From NCBI RefSeq assembly GCF_023006505.1, contig NZ_JALBGV010000012.1, forward strand, positions 41,931-105,930: a stretch of DNA of 64,000 nt, given 5' to 3'. The stretch is from Neorhizobium sp. SHOUNA12A. Lineage in GTDB: Bacteria; Pseudomonadota; Alphaproteobacteria; Rhizobiales; Rhizobiaceae. Below the pieces are notes generated by a model. That model searched no databases. It had not been told where the DNA came from and saw nothing but the letters and a program-made list of their open reading frames with translations. The stretch's first letter is position 1. The number at the start of each line of letters is the position of its first letter. Made by a program: the position numbers and the translations under genes. This document shows positions 28,640 through 38,577 of the stretch, piece after piece.

Positions 28640-29521
28640 TTATCTCCGTTCCAGAAGACGGCAGATCTCCTCGAGCTGCTCCAGCGTCCGATAACCGATC
28701 TTGATCTGGCCCCCACCATTCTTGTGGTTGATCTTCACCTCCAACCCGAGGGAATCGGAAAGGGTCCGCTCAAGCGCCAGCGTATCGGAATCTTTTTGTT
28801 CCGCTTTCGAAACGGTTGTCGGCTCGGCTTGAGCCTTGATATCGTTCTGAGCCAGCTTTTCGGCATCCCGCACCGACATTCCCTTGGCAATAATGGTACG
28901 CGCCAGTGAAGCCGGATCCGACGTCGTGATCAACGCACGGGCATGCCCCGCGGAAAGGCTCCCTGCTGCCAGCATATCCCGTACCGGTTCGGGCAGCTTC
29001 AGCAGGCGAAGACTGTTGGCGACATGGCTTCGGCTCTTACCGATGATCTCGCCCAGATCGTTCTGAGTATAGCCGTGCTCGGCGATCAGCTGGTCGTAGC
29101 CAAGGGCCTCTTCCAGGGGATTGAGGTCCGAACGTTGAACGTTCTCGACGATTGCGATCTCGAGTGCTGTCCGATCGTCCACGTCGCGGACGATGACAGG
29201 AATTTCGATCAAGCCCGCCAATTGGGCGGCACGCCAACGACGTTCGCCGGCTATGATTTCATATTGTGCAGGGCCTCGCGGCCGAACAACGACCGGCTGA
29301 ACGATTCCGTGCTGACGAATGGAGCTGGCCAGATCCTGCAGCTCGCCCTCATCGAAACTCCGACGCGGATTCTTCGGATTGCGGGATACATGCTCAATCG
29401 GGACCATACGATCCGGATTAACGCTCCGGGCACCGTTATCGGCGGGCGCCTGCTGATCCATTTCGCCTATGAGCGCTGCAAGACCGCGCCCGAGGCGCCG
29501 TTTCGATAGGTCGTCGTTCAT
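28640..29521 (-). CDS. parB: Chromosome partitioning protein ParB
   Basis: Binds parS sites and spreads or slides as a CTP-dependent clamp, marking the origin region for segregation. The 293-residue product starts KRRLGRGLAALIG (ParA-stimulating N-terminus), has the CTP-binding Srx/ParB motif GERRWRAAQ near residue 91, an HTH (DLGEIIGKSRSHVANSLRLL) and a C-terminal dimer helix. ATG 29521 is preferred over GTG 29530. Several parS-like sites lie within 25 kb. It is last in the mnmE-mnmG-rsmG-parA-parB run. Confidence 0.97.
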   Translation of the reverse strand: MNDDLSKRRLGRGLAALIGEMDQQAPADNGARSVNPDRMVPIEHVSRNPKNPRRSFDEGELQDLASSIRQHGIVQPVVVRPRGPAQYEIIAGERRWRAAQLAGLIEIPVIVRDVDDRTALEIAIVENVQRSDLNPLEEALGYDQLIAEHGYTQNDLGEIIGKSRSHVANSLRLLKLPEPVRDMLAAGSLSAGHARALITTSDPASLARTIIAKGMSVRDAEKLAQNDIKAQAEPTTVSKAEQKDSDTLALERTLSDSLGLEVKINHKNGGGQIKIGYRTLEQLEEICRLLERR

Positions 29522-29544
29522 TCTTATCACTCACTTGGTCTGAA

Positions 29545-30336
29545 TCAGGCGGCTTTACGCCTGCGTTCTCGCTGGATGACTTCGGAAGCCAGTTGCAAAT
29601 AAGCTTGGCTGCCCGCGCATTTCAGATCGTATAGGATCGCCGGCTTACCGTAAGAAGGCGCCTCGGATACACGGACATTGCGCGGAATCAGCGTATGATA
29701 GACCTTCTCGCCAAGATGCGTCCGCACATCATTGACAACCTGTTGAGCCAGGTTGTTTCGGGCATCGAACATGGTGAGGACGATTCCCTGGATATCGAGC
29801 GACGGATTGACGCTGCGACGCACCTGATCGACCGTTTCGAGCAACTGGCTCAACCCTTCCAGTGCAAAGAACTCGCATTGCAACGGCACCAGGATGGAAT
29901 GAGCCGCGGCCATGGCATTCATCGTCAACAGGTTGAACGATGGGGGGCAGTCCAGAAGAATATAGGAATAGACCAGGGCGTCATCGCCGCTCAAAGCGCT
30001 TCGAAGCTTGAATGCCCGATCAGAAGCCTGGGAAATTTCCATTTCGAATCCAAGCAGGTCCATCGTCGAGGGAACGATGTGCAGGTTTGGAACCGCCGTC
30101 TCGAGCGCCGTCTCCGCTATGGAGTTGTATCCCATCAACAAATCATAGGAAGAGAGCTTGCGGTCTCGACGGTCGATACCCAGCCCGGTGCTGGCATTGC
30201 CCTGCGGATCAAGGTCGATGATCAGAACGCGTTCGCCAATTGCCGCAAGGGCCGTCGCCAGATTGATTGCCGTCGTTGTCTTGCCCACGCCGCCTTTTTG
30301 GTTGGCAATCGTGATAACCCGATTTCTTTCAAACAT
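29545..30336 (-). CDS. parA: Chromosome partitioning ATPase ParA
   Basis: A deviant Walker-type ATPase that forms the dynamic gradient moving ParB-parS. The 263-residue product has KGGVGKTTT at residues 14-22 (deviant Walker A), DLDPQGNAS (A') and LLDCPPS (Walker B). The C-terminal NVRVSEAPSYGKP motif is the chromosomal (Soj) type, and there is no N-terminal HTH, unlike plasmid RepA/ParA. It is separated by 23 bases from parB and 15 from rsmG. Confidence 0.97.
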   Translation of the reverse strand: MFERNRVITIANQKGGVGKTTTAINLATALAAIGERVLIIDLDPQGNASTGLGIDRRDRKLSSYDLLMGYNSIAETALETAVPNLHIVPSTMDLLGFEMEISQASDRAFKLRSALSGDDALVYSYILLDCPPSFNLLTMNAMAAAHSILVPLQCEFFALEGLSQLLETVDQVRRSVNPSLDIQGIVLTMFDARNNLAQQVVNDVRTHLGEKVYHTLIPRNVRVSEAPSYGKPAILYDLKCAGSQAYLQLASEVIQRERRRKAA

Positions 30337-30351
30337 TCAGCACCTGAAAAT

Positions 30352-30969
30352 CTAGGGTTCTTTGTGCCTTAAATTGCTAATCTCGAGGATAATTGAATCC
30401 GGCTCGACGGCACTCTGATGTTTTACCAGATCGAACGACCAACGGCCACGGGCTTTCTCGACTTCCGCGGCGTAATCCCTGCCTTTATGGAAAAAAGCTC
30501 TTGTATCTTTGCTAATCATCCAAGGCGATGTGTAGGCAAGAAGTGGATCGAGCTCGGCAAGGGCTCTGGCGGAGATGCGCTCGCAATCGGGAAGGGCCGT
30601 GAAGGCTGATTCGATTCGCAAAGGATGGACTGAACCCCTGGCACCCGTTTCATTGAGCGCCACTCGAAGAAACGCGGCCTTTTTCTGATTGCTCTCAACC
30701 AGATGAACCCATCCCTGTTGTGTCTCGGCCAGAAAGATGGCCGTTATCACGCCAGGGAAGCCACCCCCGGAACCAAGATCGAGCCATCTATATGGATGAG
30801 GGGAGAGTTGGAAGATTTGGGCGCTGTCAGCAATATGACGCCGCCACAATTCGTCCAGTGTGGAGGGAGCAACCAGATTGATGGCCTTTGCCCACTTCTG
30901 AAAAAGCGCTGCAAAGTGCTCAAGCTTCTCCTGCGTTTCACGTGAAACACTCTTGCCGTTCAGAAGCAT
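30352..30969 (-). CDS. rsmG: 16S rRNA (guanine-N7) methyltransferase G
   Basis: Methylates G527 of 16S rRNA (E. coli number); loss gives low-level streptomycin resistance in many bacteria. The 205-residue protein has the SAM motif [10 protein letters not shown] at residues 64-73. ATG 30969 shares one base with the mnmG stop (TAATG). Codons 8-12 (Val-Ser-Arg-Glu-Thr) are written by a near-perfect parS palindrome, so the N-terminus is constrained by two functions. Confidence 0.95.
   Translation of the reverse strand: MLLNGKSVSRETQEKLEHFAALFQKWAKAINLVAPSTLDELWRRHIADSAQIFQLSPHPYRWLDLGSGGGFPGVITAIFLAETQQGWVHLVESNQKKAAFLRVALNETGARGSVHPLRIESAFTALPDCERISARALAELDPLLAYTSPWMISKDTRAFFHKGRDYAAEVEKARGRWSFDLVKHQSAVEPDSIILEISNLRHKEP
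30934..30949. other. parS: parS site inside rsmG
   Basis: CGTTTCACGTGAAACA matches the bacterial parS consensus TGTTTCACGTGAAACA at 15 of 16 positions, with a perfect 14-base palindrome core. It is inside the start of rsmG, 1.4 kb from the parB coding start. Confidence 0.9.
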
Positions 30970-32849
30970 TACAGGACTCGCCTGACGCGCTGCGGTGCAG
31001 CTTCTTCTTTGCGAAGGAGTGCTAGGATGAGCGCAAGGGCAGCGGGCGTCATTCCGTCAACCTTGGACGCCTGTGCCAGATTGCCGGGGTTTGCCGCCGT
31101 TAGCTTCAGTTTGAGTTCATTGGAAAGTCCAGGAAGCGCTGAAAAATCAAAGGCTTGCGGGATAACTCGCGCCTCGTCCCGGTGAGTGGCATGGATGTCG
31201 GCTGCCTGCCGGTTCATATAGACCGCGTAGGACGCTTCGATCTCCAATGCTTCAGCAACCTTTGGCGGAAGTTGTTCCAATTCCGGCCATATGGCTGTAA
31301 GCGCATTCAGCGATTGGTCGGGATAAGCCAATAATTCATATGCCGTTCGTCGTTGACCGTCCTTGTTCAACTTAAGACCAAAGCGATGTGCCTCATTAGG
31401 CGTCAGGTTACGAGACTGCAGTAATTCCCTGCCGGCATCTAGTGCCTGGGTATAATCGCGAAACCTTGACGCCCGTTCTGCTCCCACGCAACCAAGTTCG
31501 ATAGCATTTTCAGTCAATCGAACATCCGCATTATCAGCTCGAAGCGAAAGGCGATATTCAGCGCGCGACGTAAACATTCGGTAAGGTTCGGTGACCCCAC
31601 GGGATGTCAGGTCGTCCACCATGACTCCTATGTAGGAATCGGCGCGGCTGAAGTGATAGGCGTCGCCGCCGGAAGCTTTACGCGCGGCATTGAGCCCGGC
31701 AACCAAGCCCTGAGCCGCAGCCTCCTCATAACCCGTCGTTCCGTTGATCTGCCCCGCAAGGAAGAGTCCAGGAATTTTCTTGACTTCAAGGGCGGCGGTC
31801 AACTCCCGCGGATCCACGTGATCATATTCGATTGCGTAGCCGGGCTGGATGATCGACACCGCCTCCAAGCCTGGAATGGTGTGAATGAACGCTGCCTGGA
31901 CCTCGGCGGGAAGCGAGGTCGAAATGCCGTTTGGATAGACAGTCGAGTCGTCCAGGCCTTCCGGCTCCAAAAAGATTTGATGCCCATCGCGTTCGCCAAA
32001 GCGGACGATCTTGTCCTCGATCGATGGACAATAACGCGGACCGACACCCTCGATCTGTCCGGAATACATCGCAGACCGATGGATATTGTCCGAAATGATC
32101 CTATGCGTCGCCTCAGTCGTGCGGGTGACGCCACAGGCAATCTGCTTCGTGGTAATCCGGTCGGTCATAAAAGAGAAGGGCACCGGATCTTCGTCGGCTT
32201 CCTGCCGGCCAACCCGTGCCCAGTCGATCGTATTTCCGTCCAGCCGAGCAGGCGTACCGGTCTTCAGCCTGCCGAGCCGCAGGCCGAACCGTAAAAGGGT
32301 CTCCGATAACCCCAGGGAGGGAGCCTCGCCGACGCGACCTGCGGGGACCTTTTGGTCACCAATATGGATCAAACCCCGAAGGAACGTGCCGGTCGTTAGG
32401 ACAACCGTTCCGCATCCGAATCGACGGCCATCCTTCAATTCCACGGCCGTCACGCGGTCAGCCTGAATTTCCAGGTCAAACGCGTCCCCTTCAATGACAG
32501 TGAGATTGGGGTGGCTGAAAATTTCGCGCTGCATCGCCTGGCGGTAAAGCTTGCGATCGGCTTGCGTCCGCGGCCCGCGCACCGCCGGCCCCTTCTTTCG
32601 GTTGAGAAGGCGGAACTGAATGCCCGCGGCATCCGCAACACGTCCCATCAGCCCATCGAACGCATCGACTTCACGTACAAGGTGACCCTTGCCAAGTCCG
32701 CCAATTGCGGGATTGCAGGACATGACACCCACCGTCTGCCTATTATGGGTTATAAGAGCGGTCTGCGCGCCCAAGCGCGCAGCGGCACTCGCAGCCTCGC
32801 AGCCAGCATGTCCGCCACCGATGACGATTACGTCGAATGTCTTTTCCAT
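30969..32849 (-). CDS. mnmG: tRNA uridine-5-carboxymethylaminomethyl modification enzyme MnmG (GidA)
   Basis: With MnmE it modifies U34 of certain tRNAs, using FAD and folate. The 626-residue product starts with the FAD-binding [21 protein letters not shown]. It has the family cysteine region [19 protein letters not shown] and a C-terminal helical domain for MnmE binding. It lies 45 bases after mnmE, with a parS site in the gap, and is coupled to rsmG by a one-base overlap. Confidence 0.97.
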   Translation of the reverse strand: MEKTFDVIVIGGGHAGCEAASAAARLGAQTALITHNRQTVGVMSCNPAIGGLGKGHLVREVDAFDGLMGRVADAAGIQFRLLNRKKGPAVRGPRTQADRKLYRQAMQREIFSHPNLTVIEGDAFDLEIQADRVTAVELKDGRRFGCGTVVLTTGTFLRGLIHIGDQKVPAGRVGEAPSLGLSETLLRFGLRLGRLKTGTPARLDGNTIDWARVGRQEADEDPVPFSFMTDRITTKQIACGVTRTTEATHRIISDNIHRSAMYSGQIEGVGPRYCPSIEDKIVRFGERDGHQIFLEPEGLDDSTVYPNGISTSLPAEVQAAFIHTIPGLEAVSIIQPGYAIEYDHVDPRELTAALEVKKIPGLFLAGQINGTTGYEEAAAQGLVAGLNAARKASGGDAYHFSRADSYIGVMVDDLTSRGVTEPYRMFTSRAEYRLSLRADNADVRLTENAIELGCVGAERASRFRDYTQALDAGRELLQSRNLTPNEAHRFGLKLNKDGQRRTAYELLAYPDQSLNALTAIWPELEQLPPKVAEALEIEASYAVYMNRQAADIHATHRDEARVIPQAFDFSALPGLSNELKLKLTAANPGNLAQASKVDGMTPAALALILALLRKEEAAPQRVRRVL

Positions 32850-32881
32850 TTGGTCACCTTATGAAACCGCGCAAAGCGCCC

Positions 32882-32897
32882 TGTTTCACGTGAATCA
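32882..32897. other. parS: parS site at the mnmE stop codon
   Basis: Plus strand TGTTTCACGTGAATCA; on the minus strand it is TGATTCACGTGAAACA, whose TGA is the mnmE stop. It matches the consensus at 15 of 16 positions. Confidence 0.88.
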
Positions 32898-34199
32898 CTT
32901 ACCGATGCAGAACTGCGAAAAGATTACGTCAAGGAGCTGTTCCACATCGACCCGGCCGGTGATGCGGCCCAATGACGACGCAGCCGCCCGAAGGCTCTCG
33001 GCTCGAAGATCAAGTTCCTGGCCGTTTAACGCTTCTGCGATAAAATGGGAAGCCTCTTTGAGATACTGAAGATGCCGCTGCCGGTTGGGAACCAGCGATC
33101 CGGACCAAGCTTCCTTGAGCTTTAACAGGATCCGTGAACGCAATTCCTCCAGCCCATCTCCCGTTTCACTGGAAATGGCAAGGTCATAACCAGCCGATGG
33201 TCGGTGCATATCGACCTTGGTACCGATCCGCAGAAGCTCAGCTTTCACGCTGTCGTAAGTCTGTTTCGAGTCCGAATCGATCTCTTCGAGCTGCAAAACG
33301 AGATCGGCCTGCTCGATGGCGATCCTGGCCCTGCGAACGCCTTCCTGCTCAACGCGATCCTCGCTTTCGCGCAGCCCGGCCGTATCGAAGAAACGAACGA
33401 GGTAGCCCTCCATATCGATATCGACATGCAGGAGATCCCTTGTTGTCCCAGCAATCTCGGTGACGATTGCAACGTCCCGTTTTGCCAAAGCATTGAGCAG
33501 GCTGGACTTACCGGCATTGGGCGGCCCGGCGATAACCACCTTGTAGCCGTCTCGGATAATCTCGCCCGCCTTTGCAGAAGCGATATGTCCCTCGATCTCG
33601 AAATAAAGATCACCGACCTCTGTCCATACCCTGTCGGACACCGACCCCGGGACGTCATCCTCATCGGCAAAATCGAGTTCAGCCTCGATCAGCGCGCGAG
33701 CTCGGGTCAATCTCTCGGCCCAACCCATATAAAGCGCCGACTGCCCACCAAAACCCTGCTCGACCGCCAGGCGGCGTTGCATCTCGGTCTCGGCGGCGAT
33801 GAGATCCGCCAGACCTTCGACCTCGACCAGATCCAACTTGCCGTTCTCGAATGCGCGGCGCGAAAACTCGCCCGCGTCCGCCAGCCGAAGTCCGATCGCC
33901 TCCAGTTCCTGATAGACGGCGGAAACGACGGCGCGGCTGCCATGCAGATGCATTTCAACGCAATCCTCGCCGGTAAACGAATTCGGACCAGCAAATGCCA
34001 GAACCAGAGCCTGGTCGATCACCAGACCGTTGCGGCTCCGAATCGTTCTCAGTCCGGCCTTCCGATCGGCCGGCAGTTCACCAGCCAAAGCCACCGCGGC
34101 GTCGAAAGCCTGCGGACCGCTCAAGCGGATAACAGCGACACCCGCCGGCAAGGTGCCGCTCGAGAGCGCGAAGATCGTATCGTTGTCTGCCTGGGCCAT
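32895..34199 (-). CDS. mnmE: tRNA modification GTPase MnmE (TrmE)
   Basis: A G-protein acting with MnmG on tRNA U34. The 434-residue protein has the formyl-THF-binding N-terminal domain, then helical segments. The inserted G domain has [12 protein letters not shown] near residue 223, AGTTRD and DTAGL. The C-terminal FCIGK carries the conserved catalytic Cys. Its stop codon is the first three bases of a parS site. Upstream, a terminator separates it from rho, so the mnmE-mnmG-rsmG-parA-parB run likely has its own promoter in the 86-base gap. Confidence 0.97.
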   Translation of the reverse strand: MAQADNDTIFALSSGTLPAGVAVIRLSGPQAFDAAVALAGELPADRKAGLRTIRSRNGLVIDQALVLAFAGPNSFTGEDCVEMHLHGSRAVVSAVYQELEAIGLRLADAGEFSRRAFENGKLDLVEVEGLADLIAAETEMQRRLAVEQGFGGQSALYMGWAERLTRARALIEAELDFADEDDVPGSVSDRVWTEVGDLYFEIEGHIASAKAGEIIRDGYKVVIAGPPNAGKSSLLNALAKRDVAIVTEIAGTTRDLLHVDIDMEGYLVRFFDTAGLRESEDRVEQEGVRRARIAIEQADLVLQLEEIDSDSKQTYDSVKAELLRIGTKVDMHRPSAGYDLAISSETGDGLEELRSRILLKLKEAWSGSLVPNRQRHLQYLKEASHFIAEALNGQELDLRAESLRAAASSLGRITGRVDVEQLLDVIFSQFCIGK

Positions 34200-34231
34200 G
34201 GGTTCAACTTACCAGAGGCGGCACTAAACTG

Positions 34232-34258
34232 AAAAGCGCCCGGCAAAACCGAGCGCTC
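34232..34258 (-). terminator. Rho-independent terminator after rho
   Basis: On the minus strand an AGCGCTCGG / CCGGGCGCT stem (one G-T pair) with a short T-rich loop is followed by TTTT. It begins 28 bases after the rho stop codon. Confidence 0.8.
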
Positions 34259-34285
34259 CATATCTAATTTGAATCCGGCTAAGGA

Positions 34286-35551
34286 TCAGGTGTTCATCGA
34301 GTCGAAGAAATCGCCATTGGTCTTCGTCTGCTTCAGCTTGTCGATCAGGAACTCGATCGCGTCCGTGGTCCCCATCGGGGCCAGGATACGGCGAAGCACG
34401 AAGATCTTTTGGAGATCCTGGCGCGGCACCAGCAGATCTTCCTTACGTGTACCGGACTTGAGGATGTCCATCGACGGGAAGATGCGCTTGTCGGCGACCT
34501 TGCGGTCGAGCACGATTTCCGAGTTACCGGTGCCCTTGAATTCTTCGAAGATAACTTCGTCCATGCGGCTGCCAGTATCGATCAGCGCCGTCGCAATGAT
34601 CGTCAGCGAACCACCCTCTTCGATATTACGAGCGGCACCGAAGAAACGCTTCGGACGCTGCAGCGCATTGGCGTCGACGCCGCCCGTCAGGACTTTGCCG
34701 GAGGAGGGCACGACGGTGTTGTAGGCACGGCCGAGGCGGGTGATCGAGTCGAGTAGGATGACGACGTCGCGGCCATGCTCGACGAGGCGCTTGGCCTTCT
34801 CGATGACCATCTCGGCGACCTGCACGTGGCGTACGGCCGGTTCATCGAAGGTCGAGGAGACGACTTCACCCTTCACCGACCGCTGCATGTCCGTGACTTC
34901 TTCCGGCCGTTCGTCGATCAAGAGGACGATCAGATAACATTCCGGATGATTGGCGGTGATCGAGTGGGCGATGTTCTGTAGCAGAACGGTTTTACCGGTG
35001 CGCGGCGGCGCGACGATCAGGCCACGCTGGCCTTTGCCGAGCGGCGCCACAAGGTCGATGACGCGGGCGGAGAGATCCTTGGAAGTCGGAACTTCCAGTT
35101 CCATCTTGAACCGCTCGTTCGGATAGAGCGGCGTCAGGTTGTCGAAGTGGACCTTGTGGCGGATCTTTTCCGGGTCGTCGAAATTGATCGTGTTGACCTT
35201 GAGAAGGGCGAAATAACGCTCGCCTTCTTTCGGACCGCGGATCGGGCCCTCGACCGTGTCGCCGGTCTTCAGCGAGAAGCGGCGGATCTGGGAGGGTGAG
35301 ATATAGATGTCATCGGGACCGGGCAGATAGTTTGCGTTCGCGGAACGCAGGAAACCAAACCCGTCCTGCAAGACCTCGACCACGCCTTCGCCGATGATTT
35401 CGACGTCCTGGCTCGCCAAAACCTTGAGGATCGCAAACATCAGTTCCTGCTTGCGCATGGTGCTGGCGTTCTCGACCTCCAGTGATTCGGCGAAGGTCAG
35501 CAAATCGGTGGGGGATTTGCTCTTGAGTTCTTGAAGCTTCATTTCAGCCAT
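34286..35551 (-). CDS. rho: Transcription termination factor Rho
   Basis: A hexameric RNA helicase that ends transcription. The 421-residue product has the N-terminal Rho domain ([16 protein letters not shown]), the cold-shock-like RNA-binding fold ([19 protein letters not shown]), Walker A PPRTGKT near residue 182 and the R-loop region. ATG 35551 is chosen by family resemblance; ATG 35542 is also in frame, and neither has a clear Shine-Dalgarno. The upstream gap holds a weak parS-like site and a hairpin; rho genes are often autoregulated in long leaders. Confidence 0.97.
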   Translation of the reverse strand: MAEMKLQELKSKSPTDLLTFAESLEVENASTMRKQELMFAILKVLASQDVEIIGEGVVEVLQDGFGFLRSANANYLPGPDDIYISPSQIRRFSLKTGDTVEGPIRGPKEGERYFALLKVNTINFDDPEKIRHKVHFDNLTPLYPNERFKMELEVPTSKDLSARVIDLVAPLGKGQRGLIVAPPRTGKTVLLQNIAHSITANHPECYLIVLLIDERPEEVTDMQRSVKGEVVSSTFDEPAVRHVQVAEMVIEKAKRLVEHGRDVVILLDSITRLGRAYNTVVPSSGKVLTGGVDANALQRPKRFFGAARNIEEGGSLTIIATALIDTGSRMDEVIFEEFKGTGNSEIVLDRKVADKRIFPSMDILKSGTRKEDLLVPRQDLQKIFVLRRILAPMGTTDAIEFLIDKLKQTKTNGDFFDSMNT

Positions 35552-35678
35552 GAAGGGGGGACCATATTGAGAATTTCGGGGGGATAGGCGTGTCGGTGAA
35601 ATTCGCTACCGCGGAAGATGATCCGGGGACGACAGGAAATTACACGCATGCCACGAGATGAGATGGGGAGGAAAATAG

Positions 35679-35694
35679 CGATTCACGTGGAACG
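35679..35694. other. Weak parS-like site upstream of rho
   Basis: CGATTCACGTGGAACG matches the 16-base consensus at 12 positions and keeps the TTCACGTG core. It lies in the 191-base gap between hemJ and rho, 1.9 kb from the candidate origin. Binding by ParB is uncertain. Confidence 0.4.
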
Positions 35695-35702
35695 CCGCAA
35701 GG

Positions 35703-35722
35703 GGCAAGACGGAAATCTTGCC
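35703..35722. terminator. Hairpin downstream of hemJ
   Basis: A perfect GGCAAGA / TCTTGCC stem with a six-base loop lies about 20 bases after the hemJ stop. No T-run follows on the minus strand, so terminator action is uncertain; it could instead be a 3'-end stabiliser. Confidence 0.35.
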
Positions 35723-35742
35723 AAAGAAAGAATATCCTCGCG

Positions 35743-36288
35743 TCAGAACGGTTTCACGATCACCAGAATGACGATCCCGATCATCAGAACGGTCGGGAGT
35801 TCATTCATCATCCGCCAGTAACGCGGCGTTTTTCGCGGACCATCGACCGCGAAGTTGCGCACCGCGCGGCTGAACAGCACATGCACCATTGTGAGCAGCA
35901 CGACAAGCCCGATCTTCGCATGCAGCCAGCCGCCACGAAACTCGTAGACGTCCCAGGCGAGAAAAAGACCGAGAACCCAGGTGATCATCATCGCCGGGTT
36001 CATGATGATCTTCAGCAGCCGCTGCTCCATCATCTTGAAGGTTTCGGACTGCGCCGAGCCGGGTTCCGCATCGCTGTGATAGATGAACAGCCGCGGCAGG
36101 TAGAGCAGGCCCGCCATCCACGAGATCACTGCGATGACATGGAAAGCCTTGATGTAGAGAATAAAATCATTCGGTTGACCGAGATAGACGGCAACCAGGA
36201 TGGCGACGAAGACCGCAAGCGCGATGAGGGCGCGAAATGTCGAACGCCGTCCCGCCGGCTTGCCGGTCTGCAGCTCCTCCCCACTCAC
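35743..36288 (-). CDS. hemJ: Protoporphyrinogen oxidase HemJ (UPF0093/CopD-like)
   Basis: A membrane enzyme that oxidises protoporphyrinogen IX to protoporphyrin IX in bacteria lacking HemG and HemY. The 181-residue product has four or five membrane segments, with the conserved His in [22 protein letters not shown] and a second conserved segment in [12 protein letters not shown]. Its GTG start overlaps the hemE stop by four bases, so the two heme-synthesis genes are translationally coupled. Confidence 0.93.
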   Translation of the reverse strand: MSGEELQTGKPAGRRSTFRALIALAVFVAILVAVYLGQPNDFILYIKAFHVIAVISWMAGLLYLPRLFIYHSDAEPGSAQSETFKMMEQRLLKIIMNPAMMITWVLGLFLAWDVYEFRGGWLHAKIGLVVLLTMVHVLFSRAVRNFAVDGPRKTPRYWRMMNELPTVLMIGIVILVIVKPF

Positions 36289-37319
36289 GCGTTCGCTCCC
36301 CGCACACGTTCGATCAGCTGGCGCACATGATCCGGATTAGCCTCCGGGGTGATGCCGTGGCCGAGATTGAAGATCAGCGGCCCATGCCCAAGCTTAGCGA
36401 GAATAGCGTCGATACCCTCCTCCAGTGACCTGCCGCCGGCGACGACCCGCATCGGATCCAGATTGCCCTGCACCGGGCCATCCTTCTGCAACTCGGCCGC
36501 AAACGACAGCGGCACCGACCAGTCGAGGCCGATCGCATCGGCTTTGGTCTTCTGCCGATAGAATTTCAGATTCAGGCCCGCACCCTTGGCGAAGGCGATG
36601 ATCTTCGCCTGTGGTCGCGCGCTGCGAACGATCTCGATCATCCGGGCCACAGGCTTCACGGCATAGGCGTCGAATTCCTTCTCGCCCAGAACACCGGCCC
36701 AGGAATCGAAGATTTGCACGGCGTCGGCGCCAGCATCGATCTGCGCGATCAGATATTCGGCGGAAATTTCCGCAAGCAGCGACAGCAGCCTCTCGAAGGC
36801 TTCCGGATGCCGATAGGCGAACAGCCGGGCAGGGGCCTGATCCGGCGTCCCGTGGCCGGCGATCATGTATGTCGCAACCGTCCAGGGCGCACCACAGAAA
36901 CCGAGCAGCGTGGTTTCCTGGGGCAGTTCCTGTCTCAGCCGGCGAACCGTTTCCATGACCGGAGCGAGATGGGCAAGAACGCCTTCGTCGTTCAACGCCT
37001 GAATACCAGCGACATCGATCGGATCCATTTGGGGACCTTCGCCCTGCACGAACCGCACGTTCCGGTGCAGCGCATCCGGGATGACCAGGATATCGGAAAA
37101 CAGGATCGCCGCGTCGAAACCGTAGCGCCGGATCGGCTGCAAGGTCACCTCGACAGCCAGATCCGGCGTGTAACAGAGATCGAGAAAACTTCCGGCCGCC
37201 GCCCGCGTCTCCCGATATTCCGGCAGATAACGCCCTGCCTGTCTCATGAGCCAGATTGGTGGTGGACTGACCGTCTTGCCTTCCAGCACTTGGATGATCT
37301 TCCGGTATGCGCCGGTCAA
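36285..37319 (-). CDS. hemE: Uroporphyrinogen decarboxylase
   Basis: Decarboxylates uroporphyrinogen III to coproporphyrinogen III in heme synthesis. The 344-residue protein has the N-terminal signature [16 protein letters not shown] near residue 21 and [13 protein letters not shown]. Translation starts at TTG 37319 after GGGAGAACCCA. Its 5' end borders the AT-rich candidate origin; hemE marks oriC in Caulobacter and several rhizobia. Confidence 0.97.
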   Translation of the reverse strand: MTGAYRKIIQVLEGKTVSPPPIWLMRQAGRYLPEYRETRAAAGSFLDLCYTPDLAVEVTLQPIRRYGFDAAILFSDILVIPDALHRNVRFVQGEGPQMDPIDVAGIQALNDEGVLAHLAPVMETVRRLRQELPQETTLLGFCGAPWTVATYMIAGHGTPDQAPARLFAYRHPEAFERLLSLLAEISAEYLIAQIDAGADAVQIFDSWAGVLGEKEFDAYAVKPVARMIEIVRSARPQAKIIAFAKGAGLNLKFYRQKTKADAIGLDWSVPLSFAAELQKDGPVQGNLDPMRVVAGGRSLEEGIDAILAKLGHGPLIFNLGHGITPEANPDHVRQLIERVRGANA

Positions 37320-37541
37320 TGGGTTCTCCCTAAAAATATAAGAAATGAATCTTTCTAGATTTCTATTTCTTAGAGTCGGTGAGTAGCAAGGATTAAAGTC
37401 AAATCACAGCCGACGCGACGATCCGCCGCTTTGCAGCCACTCGCGGGACAGAAAATCACCTCCGGTTGACGGATCTTGGGATAGCTTGAATTTCGCAAGT
37501 TATTTCAGGAGGATGGCGGGAAATGGAATTCGGCGCTATCT

Positions 37542-37550
37542 GTGGATAAG
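37542..37550 (-). other. DnaA box, perfect match
   Basis: TGTGGATAA, i.e. TTATCCACA on the minus strand, identical to the consensus R1-type box. Confidence 0.85.
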
Positions 37551-37630
37551 CTGGGGAGGAAAAAGAGCGACGAAGAGCCTATCCCCAGAACGCACAAGCA
37601 GGCCTGATCCGCATCCGCAGGAACTGCGAA

Positions 37631-37639
37631 TGTGGAAAA
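37631..37639 (-). other. DnaA box
   Basis: TGTGGAAAA, i.e. TTTTCCACA on the minus strand, fits TTWTNCACA fully. Confidence 0.75.
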
Positions 37640-37698
37640 CCGGGCGGTTTTCCCGAGGCCTGGTTCCGGCCTGGGAGAACCCAATGGTCTCTCCCGAG

Positions 37699-37707
37699 TT
37701 ATCAACA
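37699..37707 (+). other. DnaA box, one mismatch
   Basis: TTATCAACA differs from TTATCCACA at one position and faces the opposite way to the other two boxes. Confidence 0.6.
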
Positions 37708-37723
37708 AAGGGTTAAGTTTAGC

Positions 37724-38545
37724 GTGGAGAACAGAAAAAACTTCTTCCATCTGCATCTCATATCTGACTCGACGGGCGAGACTCTCATCTCCGCCGGCAG
37801 GGCGGCCTCGGCGCAATTCCAGTCGTCGCTAGCGGTGGAGCATGTCTATCCGCTGATCCGCAACCGCAAACAGTTGCTGGCCGTGCTCGAAGCGCTCGAC
37901 CGCGAGCCGGGCATCGTCCTTTATACCATCGTCGATCAGGAACTGGCCGAACTCATCGATCAGCGATGCCGGGAAATGGGCCTTCCTTGCGTCAATGTTC
38001 TCGAACCGGTCATGGCGACCTTCCAGGCCTATCTCGGCGCCCCATCGCGCCGTCGGGTTGGCGCCCAGCACGCACTCAATGCGGATTATTTCAAGCGCAT
38101 CGAAGCGCTCAATTTCACCATGGATCACGACGATGGCCAGATGCCGGAGGATTATGATGAGGCGGATGTCGTGCTGATCGGCATCAGCCGCACTTCGAAA
38201 ACCCCGACCAGCATCTATCTCGCCAATCGTGGCATCAAGACCGCCAACATTCCGATCGTGCCGGGTGTGGAACTGCCCGATAGCCTGTACCGGGCGACCC
38301 ATCCGTTGATCGTTGGTCTCATTGCGACCACCGACCGGATCAGCCAGGTGCGCGAAAACCGCGAGCTCGGCGTCACCCAGGGTTTCGACCGGCGCCACTA
38401 TACGGACCGCGCGACGATCAATGAGGAACTGAAATATGCCCGCGCGCTCTGCGCTCGCCAGAACTGGCCGGTCATCGATGTGACGCGCCGGTCGATCGAG
38501 GAGACGGCCGCCGCAATCGTTGCGCTGCGCCCGAAGCTGCGTTAA
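37724..38545 (+). CDS. Pyruvate, phosphate dikinase regulatory protein (PPRP/PpsR family, DUF299)
   Basis: A bifunctional ADP-dependent kinase and Pi-dependent pyrophosphorylase that turns PPDK (or PEP synthase) off and on by threonine phosphorylation. The 273-residue product has the N-terminal [13 protein letters not shown] and the P-loop-like [11 protein letters not shown] near residue 155, both family signatures. Start is GTG 37724. It is the first gene to the right of the candidate origin and begins a plus-strand run with maf, aroE, coaE and dnaQ. Whether the target is PPDK or PEP synthase cannot be read here; rhizobia usually have PPDK. Confidence 0.92.
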   Translation: MENRKNFFHLHLISDSTGETLISAGRAASAQFQSSLAVEHVYPLIRNRKQLLAVLEALDREPGIVLYTIVDQELAELIDQRCREMGLPCVNVLEPVMATFQAYLGAPSRRRVGAQHALNADYFKRIEALNFTMDHDDGQMPEDYDEADVVLIGISRTSKTPTSIYLANRGIKTANIPIVPGVELPDSLYRATHPLIVGLIATTDRISQVRENRELGVTQGFDRRHYTDRATINEELKYARALCARQNWPVIDVTRRSIEETAAAIVALRPKLR

Positions 38546-38577
38546 GCGAATCCGCTCGCAGCCTTTGGGAGATTTTC

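Larger units (their letters stand above)
37320..37723. other. oriC: Candidate chromosomal replication origin (oriC)
   Basis: A 404-base gap between hemE (minus) and the PPDK-regulator gene (plus). The hemE side (37330-37372) is very AT-rich, a likely unwinding element. The other half holds three DnaA-box matches (37542-37550, 37631-37639, 37699-37707) and a weaker one (CTATCCCCA, 37580-37588). Two GANTC sites (37347, 37373), targets of the cell-cycle methylase CcrM, lie in the AT-rich part. Genes run away from the gap on both sides, parAB is near, and parS-like sites lie on both sides. hemE adjacency agrees with known alphaproteobacterial origins. Confidence 0.82.

Noticed and set aside
33166..33181. 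GTTTCACTGGAAAT in mnmE as a parS site
   Set aside because: Core palindrome is disrupted; about 11 of 16 matches only.
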